A stretch of 30,563 bases of DNA, from positions 1 through 30,563 of the forward strand of contig CAKPLQ010000016.1 in the NCBI GenBank assembly GCA_934167685.1, written 5' to 3'. Made by a program: the position numbers and the translations under genes. Origin of the DNA: an uncultured Clostridia bacterium. Its GTDB lineage: Bacteria; Bacillota; Clostridia; TANB77; CAG-508. Below are positions 15,630 through 22,663 of this stretch, piece by piece. Position 1 is the stretch's first letter, and every line of letters starts with the position of its first letter. A model generated the notes under the pieces. That model worked only from the letters and a program-made list of their open reading frames with translations, had not been told where the DNA came from and did no database searches.

Positions 15630-16106
15630 ATGGAAAAAATTAAAAACATACTAACACAAAATATAGTGTTAAATTTAACATATGCAATAATAACTGTAAT
15701 ATATTTTATATTATTTAGTACACAATATTCAAAATTTAGTGGAGGTAATCTGACATACTATATGCATATTTCTAGTTTATTCTTTCTAGCAATATCTATT
15801 ATAATTATGGAAATTGCATTTAAAAAGTCAGATACACTAACATTCATAAACGGCATAGAATTTTTAGCTATGGCAGTATTTATATTACTAACTCAGCATA
15901 TGTCAAGACTATTAAAACAAAGTGTTCAATTTTATACATTAGCTGGTGCAAATTTTATAGCTATATACTATATATTAAAATCAACAATATTATATACTAA
16001 AGGACAACAAGAAAAATTAAACAGTTTAAGTGATATAAAAGAAATTGTAAAAGATGAGCCAATAAAGAAGGCATCTAAGAGAAAAAATAAAAAAGAAGGA
16101 AAATAG
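15630..16106 (+). CDS. Small four-helix membrane protein, unknown
   Basis: This 158-residue protein has hydrophobic segments at about residues 12-31, 44-62, 72-89 and 100-119. A lysine-rich cytoplasmic tail from about residue 123 ends in KKASKRKNKKEGK. No catalytic motif is visible. It is 14 bases after rsmE and 2 bases before yicC, so it is co-transcribed with translation- and RNA-related genes. I do not recognise a family. Confidence 0.75.
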   Translation: MEKIKNILTQNIVLNLTYAIITVIYFILFSTQYSKFSGGNLTYYMHISSLFFLAISIIIMEIAFKKSDTLTFINGIEFLAMAVFILLTQHMSRLLKQSVQFYTLAGANFIAIYYILKSTILYTKGQQEKLNSLSDIKEIVKDEPIKKASKRKNKKEGK

Positions 16107-16108
16107 AA

Positions 16109-16984
16109 ATGATAAAAAGTATGACCGGTTATGGAAAAAGTTGTTTATCCATAAATTCACGAGAATATCAAGTAGAAATAAAAACAGTAAATCACAAATT
16201 CATAGATACAAGCATAAGAATGCCAAGAGTTATTAGTTATTTGGAAGATGATGTAAGAAAATTAATTACATCAAAATTAAAGAGAGGAAAAGTGGATGTA
16301 TTAATAACATTTGAGAATTTTAACAAAGAGGCTAATGAAGTAAAAATAAACAAAGAACTTGCTAAAGTTTATATAGAAAGTTTTAAAAAATTGGCAGAAG
16401 AAGAGAATTTGTCAACAAATATAGAAGTAACAGAAATTACAAAATTACCAGATGTATTAATAGTAAAAAACAAGATAGATGAAGAACAGATAAAATCTGA
16501 ATTATTACAAGTGGTAGAAGAGGCAGTAAATAACTTAATAGAAATGAGAAAAAACGAAGGAAACAAAATCTCAACAGATATATTAGGAAAAATAACGCAA
16601 ATAGAAGAGAAAAATGAAGAAATTTTCGGCTTATCTACTGGACTTATTAACGAATATGTAGTAAAATTAGAAACAAGGATAAAAGAATTGTTACAAACAG
16701 AAGAATTAGATAAATCAAGATTAATGCAAGAAATTGTAATATATGCAGATAAATGTTCTGTTGAAGAAGAGGTTACGAGATTAAGAAGTCATATTTCTCA
16801 ATTAAGAGAATTGATAGGCTCAAATGAACCTACTGGAAAGAAAATGGATTTTCTAATTCAAGAAATGAATAGAGAAACAAACACAATAGGTTCAAAAGCA
16901 AATAATCTTGAAATAACTAATAAAGTAGTAGACATTAAAACTATATTAGAAGACATAAGAGAACAAGTTCAGAATATAGAATAA
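16109..16984 (+). CDS. yicC: YicC-family endoribonuclease
   Basis: This 291-residue protein has the YicC layout. The N-terminal domain begins MIKSMTGYG, with INSREYQVEIKTVNHKFIDTSIRMP, and the C-terminal DUF1732 domain has QEIVIYADKCSVEEEVTRL, HISQL, GKKMDFLIQEMNRETNTIGSK (broken here for length) and LEITNKVVDIK. YicC proteins have been reported as RNA-cleaving enzymes linked to small-RNA turnover. In Firmicutes the gene stands just before remA and gmk, as here. The start codon is 2 bases after the stop of the membrane protein gene. Confidence 0.92.
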   Translation: MIKSMTGYGKSCLSINSREYQVEIKTVNHKFIDTSIRMPRVISYLEDDVRKLITSKLKRGKVDVLITFENFNKEANEVKINKELAKVYIESFKKLAEEENLSTNIEVTEITKLPDVLIVKNKIDEEQIKSELLQVVEEAVNNLIEMRKNEGNKISTDILGKITQIEEKNEEIFGLSTGLINEYVVKLETRIKELLQTEELDKSRLMQEIVIYADKCSVEEEVTRLRSHISQLRELIGSNEPTGKKMDFLIQEMNRETNTIGSKANNLEITNKVVDIKTILEDIREQVQNIE

Positions 16985-17007
16985 TATCATAGAAAGGGTG
17001 ATAAAAA

Positions 17008-17274
17008 ATGCAATTAGTAAATATAGGTTTTGGTAATATAATAGCTGCAAATAAAATAGTAGCAATAGTAAGTCCAGATTCAGCTCCAATAAAAAGAATG
17101 ATACAAGAAGCTAAAGATGGAAAAACAGCTGTTGATGCTACTTGTGGAAGAAGGACTAGAGCTGTATTGATAATGGATTCTGGACATATAATATTGTCTG
17201 CAGTACAACCAGAAACAGTAGCTGGAAGAGTTGATAAAGACATAACACCTGCACCAGTAGTTGCAGAAGAATAA
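17008..17274 (+). CDS. remA: DUF370 / RemA-family regulator
   Basis: This 88-residue protein opens with the family hallmark LVNIGFGNIIAANKIVAIVSPDSAPIKR (positions 3-30) and has AVDATCGRRTRAVLIMDSGH in the middle. B. subtilis RemA is a DNA-binding ring that activates matrix and osmoprotectant genes. The family is broadly kept next to gmk/rpoZ even in bacteria without such biofilms. The C-terminal residues (about 75-88) are variable. The ribosome site AAAGGG lies upstream. Confidence 0.93.
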   Translation: MQLVNIGFGNIIAANKIVAIVSPDSAPIKRMIQEAKDGKTAVDATCGRRTRAVLIMDSGHIILSAVQPETVAGRVDKDITPAPVVAEE

Positions 17275-17305
17275 AAGATTATGATATGAATGGAGGCGAT
17301 TTAAA

Positions 17306-17539
17306 ATGATGGTAAAACCAAGTGTTCAAGAGTTGCTAAAAAAAGCAAAGAACAGATATGAATTAGTAATAGCAACATCAAAAAGAGCAAGACAAATAGC
17401 AAATGGAGCAGAAGTAAAAACAAAAGTAAAAGAAGAATCACCAGTAACTCTTGCTGCTAATGAAATTGCAGAAGGTGAAGTAGAAATCATTGAACCAGAT
17501 GAAGCAAAAGAAGATGCAATAGAAAGAGGAGAAGAATAG
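17306..17539 (+). CDS. rpoZ: RNA polymerase omega subunit
   Basis: This 77-residue protein has the omega signature. PSVQELLKKAKNRYELVIATSKRARQI (residues 5-31, the part that clamps beta-prime) includes the conserved RYELVIATSKRARQ stretch, followed by an acidic tail. Omega aids assembly and stability of RNA polymerase. Its TAG stop shares its last base with the GTG start of gmk. The order here is rpoZ-gmk; the reverse is usual in Bacillus and many Clostridia. Two adjacent ATG codons (17306, 17309) could both serve; GGAGG at 17291-17295 allows either. Confidence 0.93.
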   Translation: MMVKPSVQELLKKAKNRYELVIATSKRARQIANGAEVKTKVKEESPVTLAANEIAEGEVEIIEPDEAKEDAIERGEE

Positions 17540-18114
17540 TGTTAGTAATATTATCAGGAGTATCTGGAGCAGGAAAAGATACAATAAAAAAAGAATTAAT
17601 GCAAAGAATGCCTAATATTGTTACATTGCCATCTTTTACTTCAAGAGAAATGAGACTTGGAGAAGTTGAAGGTGACCATTATCATTTTATAAGCAAAGAG
17701 GAATTTGAAGAAAAAATTCGTAAAGGTGACTTTTATGAATATGATTTACATCATGGAAACTATTATGGAACTTCAAGAGAACTTATGGGCAATAAAATAA
17801 AAGAAGGTAAAATAATAGTAAAAGATATAGAAGTAAATGGAACTGAAAATCTTTTAAAAATATTAGGTAATGATACAAGAATAGTAACAATCTTTTTAAA
17901 AGTTGAAAAAGAAGAATTAAAAAAACGTCTAATCGAAAGAGGAGATAACATTCAAGATATTGAAGTTAGACTTGGCAGATTAGAATATGAAGAGGATAAA
18001 ATCAAACTTTATGACTATGTTATTAAAAATGATGATTTTGAGAAAACTGTTCAAGTTATTATGACTATTATTGAAAATGAAAAAAGATTAGAGGATGAAA
18101 AATTGGAAGGATAG
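17539..18114 (+). CDS. gmk: Guanylate kinase
   Basis: Phosphorylates GMP to GDP with ATP, essential for GTP supply. It is 191 residues. It has the P-loop GVSGAGKDT (residues 7-15; Asp14 replaces the more usual Gly/Ser), the GMP-binding stretch TSREMRLGEVEGDHYHF (34-50), HHGNYYGTSRE (71-81), and the C-terminal EVRLGRLEYEE and YDYVIKNDD. The segment DIEVNG stands where DID.QG is usual. Start is GTG, sharing its G with the rpoZ TAG stop, with AGAGGAGAA as ribosome site inside rpoZ. The rpoZ/remA/yicC context identifies this copy as the housekeeping enzyme, in contrast to the paralogue at 4718. Confidence 0.92.
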   Translation: MLVILSGVSGAGKDTIKKELMQRMPNIVTLPSFTSREMRLGEVEGDHYHFISKEEFEEKIRKGDFYEYDLHHGNYYGTSRELMGNKIKEGKIIVKDIEVNGTENLLKILGNDTRIVTIFLKVEKEELKKRLIERGDNIQDIEVRLGRLEYEEDKIKLYDYVIKNDDFEKTVQVIMTIIENEKRLEDEKLEG

Positions 18115-18134
18115 GAATACCTATTCTTTTTTTT
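18109..18134 (+). terminator. Terminator overlapping the gmk stop codon
   Basis: GGATAGG (18109-18115) pairs with CCTATTC (18120-18126, one G-U) around an AATA loop. Eight T follow. The TAG stop of gmk (18112-18114) lies in the 5' arm, so ribosomes reaching the stop would compete with hairpin folding. Confidence 0.75.
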
Positions 18135-18157
18135 GTTTTATATATTATATAGATACA

Positions 18158-18307
18158 TTTAGAAATTAATATTATATTGTTTTTTATACCTTGGTGTCGC
18201 AATCTTCATAATAAAAGATTTATATGTAGATTGCTCCATATCGCATTCGCTTCGCTCATTTGATCGCTTACGCGGTATTTCAAAACAATATAATATTAAT
18301 TTCTAAA
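18158..18307. repeat. 150-bp inverted-repeat element (MITE- or REP-like)
   Basis: Terminal arms 18158-18190 and 18274-18307 are near-perfect inverted repeats: 22 outer bases match exactly (18158-18179 with 18286-18307), then a short mismatch with a one-base bulge, then a matching GGTAT/ATACC. The 83-base core is visibly richer in G+C, with repeated CGC/GCG words (CGCATTCGCTTCGCTC, GATCGCTTACGCG) and a smaller inverted pair GCAATCT/AGATTGC (18199-18205 with 18228-18234). There is no ORF. This is the look of a non-autonomous mobile palindromic element or a large structured RNA. It sits between gmk and the DUF4160 remnant. Confidence 0.7.
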
Positions 18308-18354
18308 ATATGCATAATTTAACTAAAGTTTATATATTGCTTTTCAAAATAAAG

Positions 18355-18383
18355 TTGACCAAAAGTTAGAATTATGGTAATAT
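18355..18383 (+). promoter_or_regulatory. Promoter of the DUF4160/DUF2442 unit
   Basis: TTGACC (18355-18360) and TAATAT (18378-18383) are spaced 17 bases. This is one of the best -35 boxes in the window. It lies about 50 bases beyond the inverted-repeat element and about 85 bases before the first start codon. Confidence 0.65.
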
Positions 18384-18469
18384 ATATACATATTTAATCT
18401 AAAATTTTATATTCAATTTTTTTCTTGTAATTCATGAATCCCACTAATAAGAAATGGAGGATTGATAGA

Positions 18470-18641
18470 TTGCCAATAATTTCACAATTCTATGGAATAA
18501 TAATCACAATGTATGTAAATGAAGAAAAACACCATAAGCCACATATACATATTCGATATAATGAGTATAAAGAAGTTATGGACTTTGATGGGAATATTAC
18601 AAGATGAAAATGATTATTTTAAAATAGAACCATTAAAATAA
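18470..18641 (+). pseudogene. Truncated and frameshifted DUF4160 gene
   Basis: From TTG 18470 (ribosome site GGAGG at 18456-18460) the frame reads 45 residues, LPIISQFYGIIITMYVNEE through HHKPHIHIRYNEYKEVMDFDG, to TGA at 18605-18607. This matches the N-terminal half of DUF4160 proteins, which start P-x-I-S-x-FYGI-x-I-x-MY and have PHxH. The family's usual last residues reappear in another frame at 18597-18641 (LQDENDYFKIEPLK, then stop). The roughly 30 middle residues are missing and the reading frame is shifted, so an internal deletion has broken the gene. A short 45-aa product may still be made. DUF4160 genes are typically paired with DUF2442, which follows intact. Confidence 0.7.
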
Positions 18642-18654
18642 GGGGGAATAATTA

Positions 18655-18942
18655 ATGAGAGATAGCTATGAAACGCCAGACATATTAGGGGTAAAAGCGT
18701 TAGATAATTATTTGATTTATCTTAAATTTAAGACAAATGAAGAGAAAATATATGATATGAAAAAATTAATAAATGAAAATAAATTTTACAATAAACTTAA
18801 AGACAAAGACTACTTTAAAGATGTAAAAATAAGAGGGGACTCAATAGAGTGGGAAAATGGAGAAGATGTTGCTCCTGAAAATTTATATTATGATAGTATA
18901 AATATTAATGAAGTTAAAGAAGATATAAAAGAATTAGATTAA
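18655..18942 (+). CDS. DUF2442 protein (partner of DUF4160)
   Basis: This 95-residue protein fits DUF2442: an N-terminal strand pair with DNYLIYLKFKTNEEKIYDMKK... (residues about 17-38), a short helix with KDKDYFKDVKI, then SIEWENGEDVAPENLYYDS. The W-x-NG-x-D-x-x-P-x-x-LY pattern is the family mark. DUF2442 and DUF4160 genes are commonly adjacent and are often discussed as a possible toxin-antitoxin-like pair; the activity is not established to my knowledge. Its own ribosome site is AGGGGGA, 14 bases after the DUF4160 remnant. It appears intact although its partner is broken. Confidence 0.82.
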   Translation: MRDSYETPDILGVKALDNYLIYLKFKTNEEKIYDMKKLINENKFYNKLKDKDYFKDVKIRGDSIEWENGEDVAPENLYYDSININEVKEDIKELD

Positions 18943-18948
18943 ATATAG

Positions 18949-18987
18949 AAGAGCTATAACAATATATAAAATAGCTCTTTTATTTTT
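18949..18987 (+). terminator. Terminator after the DUF2442 gene
   Basis: AAGAGCTA (18949-18956) pairs with TAGCTCTT (18972-18979) over 8 bp. A T-rich tail follows. Confidence 0.75.
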
Positions 18988-19065
18988 TGTACCAAAATAA
19001 TGCAAAAAAACAAAAAATATGATAAGATATAATCGAAAATACGAAAAGGAGGCTTCTAATCAAAC

Positions 19066-21300
19066 ATGATAGCAGAAATAATAATAAACAGAACAGCAAA
19101 AAGATTAAACCGAACATTTGATTATAAAGTGCCTATAGAATTAGAAGAACTAATAATGATAGGAAGTACAGTACTTGTACCATTTGGAAAATCAAGTACA
19201 CTAGAAGAAGGATATGTTGTAGGAATAAAAGAAAATACGACATATGAAGTAAAAGAAATTATAAAAATAAAACATAATTTAACAGAAAAACAAATAGAAC
19301 TTGCTAAATGGATGGCAAAACGATATTTCTGTAATGTATCAGACTGTATCAAACAAATGTTAACGCCAGGAACTAAAAGCAAAAAGGCAGAAAAAAACAT
19401 ACAAGATAAAACAATTAATGCAGTATATTTAAAAAAAGAAATTGATGAAATTCAATTTGACATAGAAATAGGAAAAATCAAATCAGAAAAGCAGAAAAAG
19501 ATATTACAATTTTTAAAGAGTAATGAAGGTGCAACAGTACCAGAAATAGAATTGTTTACAGATGGAAGTAGAGCAATAGTAAAAACATTAGAAAAAAATG
19601 GTTATGTAGAAATTATAGAAAAGAAAATAGAAAGAAATCCTCTTGCAAATAAGAAAATTGAGAAAACAGAAAATCTAACACTTACAGATGAACAACAAAA
19701 TGCTTATAATAAAGTAGCATTAGATATAACAACTAATAGTTATGAGCAACTTTTACTATATGGAGTAACAGGTTCAGGAAAAACAGAAGTTTATTTGCAA
19801 TTAATAGGTAAAGCATTAGAGCAAAATAAAACAGCAATTGTACTAGTACCAGAAATATCATTAACACCACAGATGATAGATAGATTTATAGCACGCTTTA
19901 ATAAAGACGAGATTGCCGTTTTACACAGTAAACTATCCATAGGCGAGCGATATGATGAGTGGAACAAAATAAAGGAAGGAAAAGCCAAAATAATCATTGG
20001 TGCAAGGTCTGCAATATTTGCACCAACAGAAGATATTGGAATAATCATAATCGATGAGGAACATGATAGTTCATATAAATCAGAAGCGGTTCCTAAATAT
20101 GATGCAAAAGAAATAGCAAAGAAAATAGCTAAAGAAAATAATTGTCCACTAGTATTAGGAAGTGCTACTCCAGATTTGGTTACATATTATAAAACACAAC
20201 AAGGAAAAATAACTTTATTAGAATTAACTAGAAGAGCTAACAATTCAAAATTACCAGAAGTAGAAATAGTAGACCTAAAAATGGAACTTGCAAATGGAAA
20301 TAGGTCAATGCTAAGTGTAAAATTGCATGATGAAATAGAACAAAATTTAAAAGAACATAGACAAACAATTTTGTTTTTAAATAGAAGAGGCTTTTCAACT
20401 TTTATAATGTGTAGAGAATGTGGTTATACTGTAAAATGTAAAAATTGTAATATAAGTATGACATATCATAAAACAGAAAATAAATTAAAATGCCATTACT
20501 GTGGATATGAAGAAAATGTAGTAACAATTTGTCCAGAATGCCATAGTGATAAAATTAGATATTTTGGAACAGGAACGCAAAAGCTTGAGCAAGAGATAAA
20601 TAAAATATTTCCAGGAGCATCTACTATAAGAATGGATATAGATACAGTAACAAAGAAAAATTCTCATGAAGAAATATTAAATAAATTCAAGAACGAAAAT
20701 ATAGATATTTTAATAGGAACACAAATGGTTGTAAAAGGACATCATTTTCCAAATGTAACATTAGTTGGCGTAATTGCTGCAGATAGTAGTTTAAATATAG
20801 ATGATTATAGAGCAAATGAACGAACATTCCAAATTTTAACTCAAGTTGCAGGTAGAGCCGGCAGAGAACAACTAGATGGAAAGGTAGTAATACAAACTTA
20901 TAATCCAGATAATTTTAGTATTATATGTGCACAAAAACAAGATTATGAAATGTTTTATAATATAGAAATTGCATTAAGAGAACAGTTGAAATATCCGCCA
21001 TTTTGCGATATAATATTAATTGGGTTTAATAGCCTATCAGAAAAGGAGTTAATTGATGCATCTACTAAAATTTATAACTACTTAAAAACTAATTTAAATG
21101 GACAAGAATTTAACGTGCTAAAGCCTATGCCTTCTCCTATTGATAAGATTCAAAATAGGTATAGATGGAGAATTATTATAAAGGGGAATATGACAGAAGC
21201 GGCTAATAATATTTTAAATACTTGTTTAAGAAAGTTTTATAATTCAAATTATAAGAGCACTAGAGTTACAGTAGATGTTAATCCAAATAATATGATTTAA
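19066..21300 (+). CDS. priA: Primosomal replication-restart helicase PriA
   Basis: This is a superfamily 2 3'-5' helicase that recognises stalled forks and reloads the replisome. It is 744 residues, typical. The N-terminal DNA-binding part (about 1-105) includes FDYKVP and VLVPFG. A winged-helix-like linker runs to about 200. Walker A is GVTGSGKT (233-240), and the Walker B/DEAH-type box is DEEH (330-333). GSATPD lies near 365-370. Eight zinc-binding cysteines sit in four CxxC pairs (449/452, 458/461, 476/479, 489/492). GTQMVVKGHHFPNV and QVAGRAGR are the last helicase motifs. AAAGGAGG is 13 bases before the ATG, slightly long spacing. The promoter is not clear. It is paired with def, as in many bacteria; fmt is not seen after def. 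Confidence 0.97.
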   Translation: MIAEIIINRTAKRLNRTFDYKVPIELEELIMIGSTVLVPFGKSSTLEEGYVVGIKENTTYEVKEIIKIKHNLTEKQIELAKWMAKRYFCNVSDCIKQMLTPGTKSKKAEKNIQDKTINAVYLKKEIDEIQFDIEIGKIKSEKQKKILQFLKSNEGATVPEIELFTDGSRAIVKTLEKNGYVEIIEKKIERNPLANKKIEKTENLTLTDEQQNAYNKVALDITTNSYEQLLLYGVTGSGKTEVYLQLIGKALEQNKTAIVLVPEISLTPQMIDRFIARFNKDEIAVLHSKLSIGERYDEWNKIKEGKAKIIIGARSAIFAPTEDIGIIIIDEEHDSSYKSEAVPKYDAKEIAKKIAKENNCPLVLGSATPDLVTYYKTQQGKITLLELTRRANNSKLPEVEIVDLKMELANGNRSMLSVKLHDEIEQNLKEHRQTILFLNRRGFSTFIMCRECGYTVKCKNCNISMTYHKTENKLKCHYCGYEENVVTICPECHSDKIRYFGTGTQKLEQEINKIFPGASTIRMDIDTVTKKNSHEEILNKFKNENIDILIGTQMVVKGHHFPNVTLVGVIAADSSLNIDDYRANERTFQILTQVAGRAGREQLDGKVVIQTYNPDNFSIICAQKQDYEMFYNIEIALREQLKYPPFCDIILIGFNSLSEKELIDASTKIYNYLKTNLNGQEFNVLKPMPSPIDKIQNRYRWRIIIKGNMTEAANNILNTCLRKFYNSNYKSTRVTVDVNPNNMI

Positions 21301-21365
21301 TAGTTGAAAAAATAATTACAATTTTGGACTGCATCAATTAGAAAGAGAAAGGTAAGGGAATAGAA

Positions 21366-21845
21366 ATGGCAATAAGAAATCTAAGATATGAGAAAGATGA
21401 AATACTAAGAAAAAAATCTAGAGAAGTTGAAGTGATTGATGATAAAATTCAGACATTAATAGATGATATGATTGATACAATGTATAAATATAATGGGGTA
21501 GGATTATCAGCAGTACAAGTTGGTATTCTAAAAAGAGTAGTAGTTATAGATATTGATGATGGAAATGGAGTTATAACTTTAATTAACCCTAAAATAACTA
21601 AAACTAAAGGAGAACAAGAGGTTGAAGAAGGTTGCTTAAGTTTCCCTAATCAATATGCTAAGATGATTAGACCTAAAGAAGTTACAGTTGAAGCCTTAGA
21701 TAGAAGCGGAAAGAAAATAACAATTAAGTCTAAAGATTTATTAGCTCAAGCAATTGCACACGAATGTGACCACCTTGATGGAATTGTTTTTATTGATAAA
21801 ATAATACCTGGAACATTAGAACATGTTGAACCAGAAAAGAAGTAA
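21366..21845 (+). CDS. def: Peptide deformylase
   Basis: This metalloprotease removes the formyl group from nascent N-terminal methionine. It is 159 residues. All three motifs are present: GVGLSAVQ (residues 44-51; Ser replaces the more usual first Ala), EGCLSFP with metal ligand Cys90, and HECDH with His132, catalytic Glu133 and His136. The EGCLS form and the short C-terminus are consistent with the shorter (type 1/3) enzymes common in Clostridia. It is 65 bases after priA, with no terminator in between. The usual next gene, fmt, is missing. Confidence 0.96.
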   Translation: MAIRNLRYEKDEILRKKSREVEVIDDKIQTLIDDMIDTMYKYNGVGLSAVQVGILKRVVVIDIDDGNGVITLINPKITKTKGEQEVEEGCLSFPNQYAKMIRPKEVTVEALDRSGKKITIKSKDLLAQAIAHECDHLDGIVFIDKIIPGTLEHVEPEKK

Positions 21846-21863
21846 AAAAAATGTCAAAAAATA

Positions 21864-21892
21864 TTGTAAAGAAAAAATATTATTGATATAAT
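21864..21892 (+). promoter_or_regulatory. Strong promoter for the membrane-anchored protein gene
   Basis: TTGTAA (21864-21869) and consensus TATAAT (21887-21892) have a 17-base spacer and an extended -10 TG (TGaTATAAT). Confidence 0.75.
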
Positions 21893-21933
21893 AGCATACA
21901 GAAATACTAAAAAACTGAAAGGTTGGAGATAAA

Positions 21934-22584
21934 ATGAAAAAAAACAAAAGAATTGCTGTGATTGTTATAATATTAGTTATTATAGGAATAATATTTGTAA
22001 TCAATAAAATGATTGGAAATAAGAATAGTAATATTCAAGAGCTTTCAAAGATATATGAAGAATTAAGTTCTAGTCAAACATATCAGTTTGAATGGGAACA
22101 AAATAGTAACAATAAAACGATTATAGATAAAGATGGTGACAAAACATTAATAGACCAATATTCAAAAGATGAAGACTCTACAACTCAAATCCACACTAAA
22201 ACATTAATAAAGGAAAATAGTACTTATTTGATTTTACCAGACAGAAAAGAATATTATGTCTATGAAGGAAATAATGTAGACCAAACTTTTTTGACCGATG
22301 GAATTAAAGAAATAATGAACAAAGAATATACCAAAGGAAGTGAAAAAGTAAGAGGTAAAAAATATAATTATGAAGAATATAATGGAAGTTCAATGTTTTT
22401 ACTATCTAATTCTTTGAATTTGGATACAAATGATGTAAAAACCAGATTTTACTTTGATAAAAAAGGAAATTTAGTATATATAAAAACATTATATGGTGAA
22501 CAACACGAATTGCTAAAAGTTAATTTAACTAAAGAAGTGGATAGTTCAGTATTTGAAATACCAGCAGACTATGCTGAAAATTAA
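21934..22584 (+). CDS. Membrane-anchored extracytoplasmic protein, possibly LolA-like
   Basis: This 216-residue protein has a basic start (MKKNKR), one hydrophobic helix (about residues 8-25) and no lipobox cysteine. It is predicted to be an N-terminally anchored protein with most of the chain outside. The exterior part is polar and beta-rich: SSQTYQFEWEQ, TKTLIKENSTYLILPDRKEYYVY, KGSEKVRGKKYNYEEY, FYFDKKGNLVYIKTLYG, ending VFEIPADY. That order of strands and the ending recall LolA/outer-membrane-lipoprotein-carrier-like folds found in Firmicute envelope proteins, but this is only a resemblance. It is preceded by one of the strongest promoters in the window. Confidence 0.75.
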   Translation: MKKNKRIAVIVIILVIIGIIFVINKMIGNKNSNIQELSKIYEELSSSQTYQFEWEQNSNNKTIIDKDGDKTLIDQYSKDEDSTTQIHTKTLIKENSTYLILPDRKEYYVYEGNNVDQTFLTDGIKEIMNKEYTKGSEKVRGKKYNYEEYNGSSMFLLSNSLNLDTNDVKTRFYFDKKGNLVYIKTLYGEQHELLKVNLTKEVDSSVFEIPADYAEN

Positions 22585-22663
22585 AAAGGTATAACAAGTT
22601 TAAAAAACTTTTTATATAAATTCAAAAGAAATTTTAAAAAATCAAAAGAAGGAGTGAAAAAAT

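Noticed and set aside
18990..19065. Promoter for priA (TATGAT 19018-19023 or TATAAT 19028-19033)
   Set aside because: Neither has a -35 box at acceptable spacing. A promoter is expected after the DUF2442 terminator, but I cannot place it.
22594..22620. Weak AAGTTT/AAACTT hairpin before fucO as a terminator
   Set aside because: The stem is only six AT-rich pairs with few T after it, so it is not convincing as a terminator.
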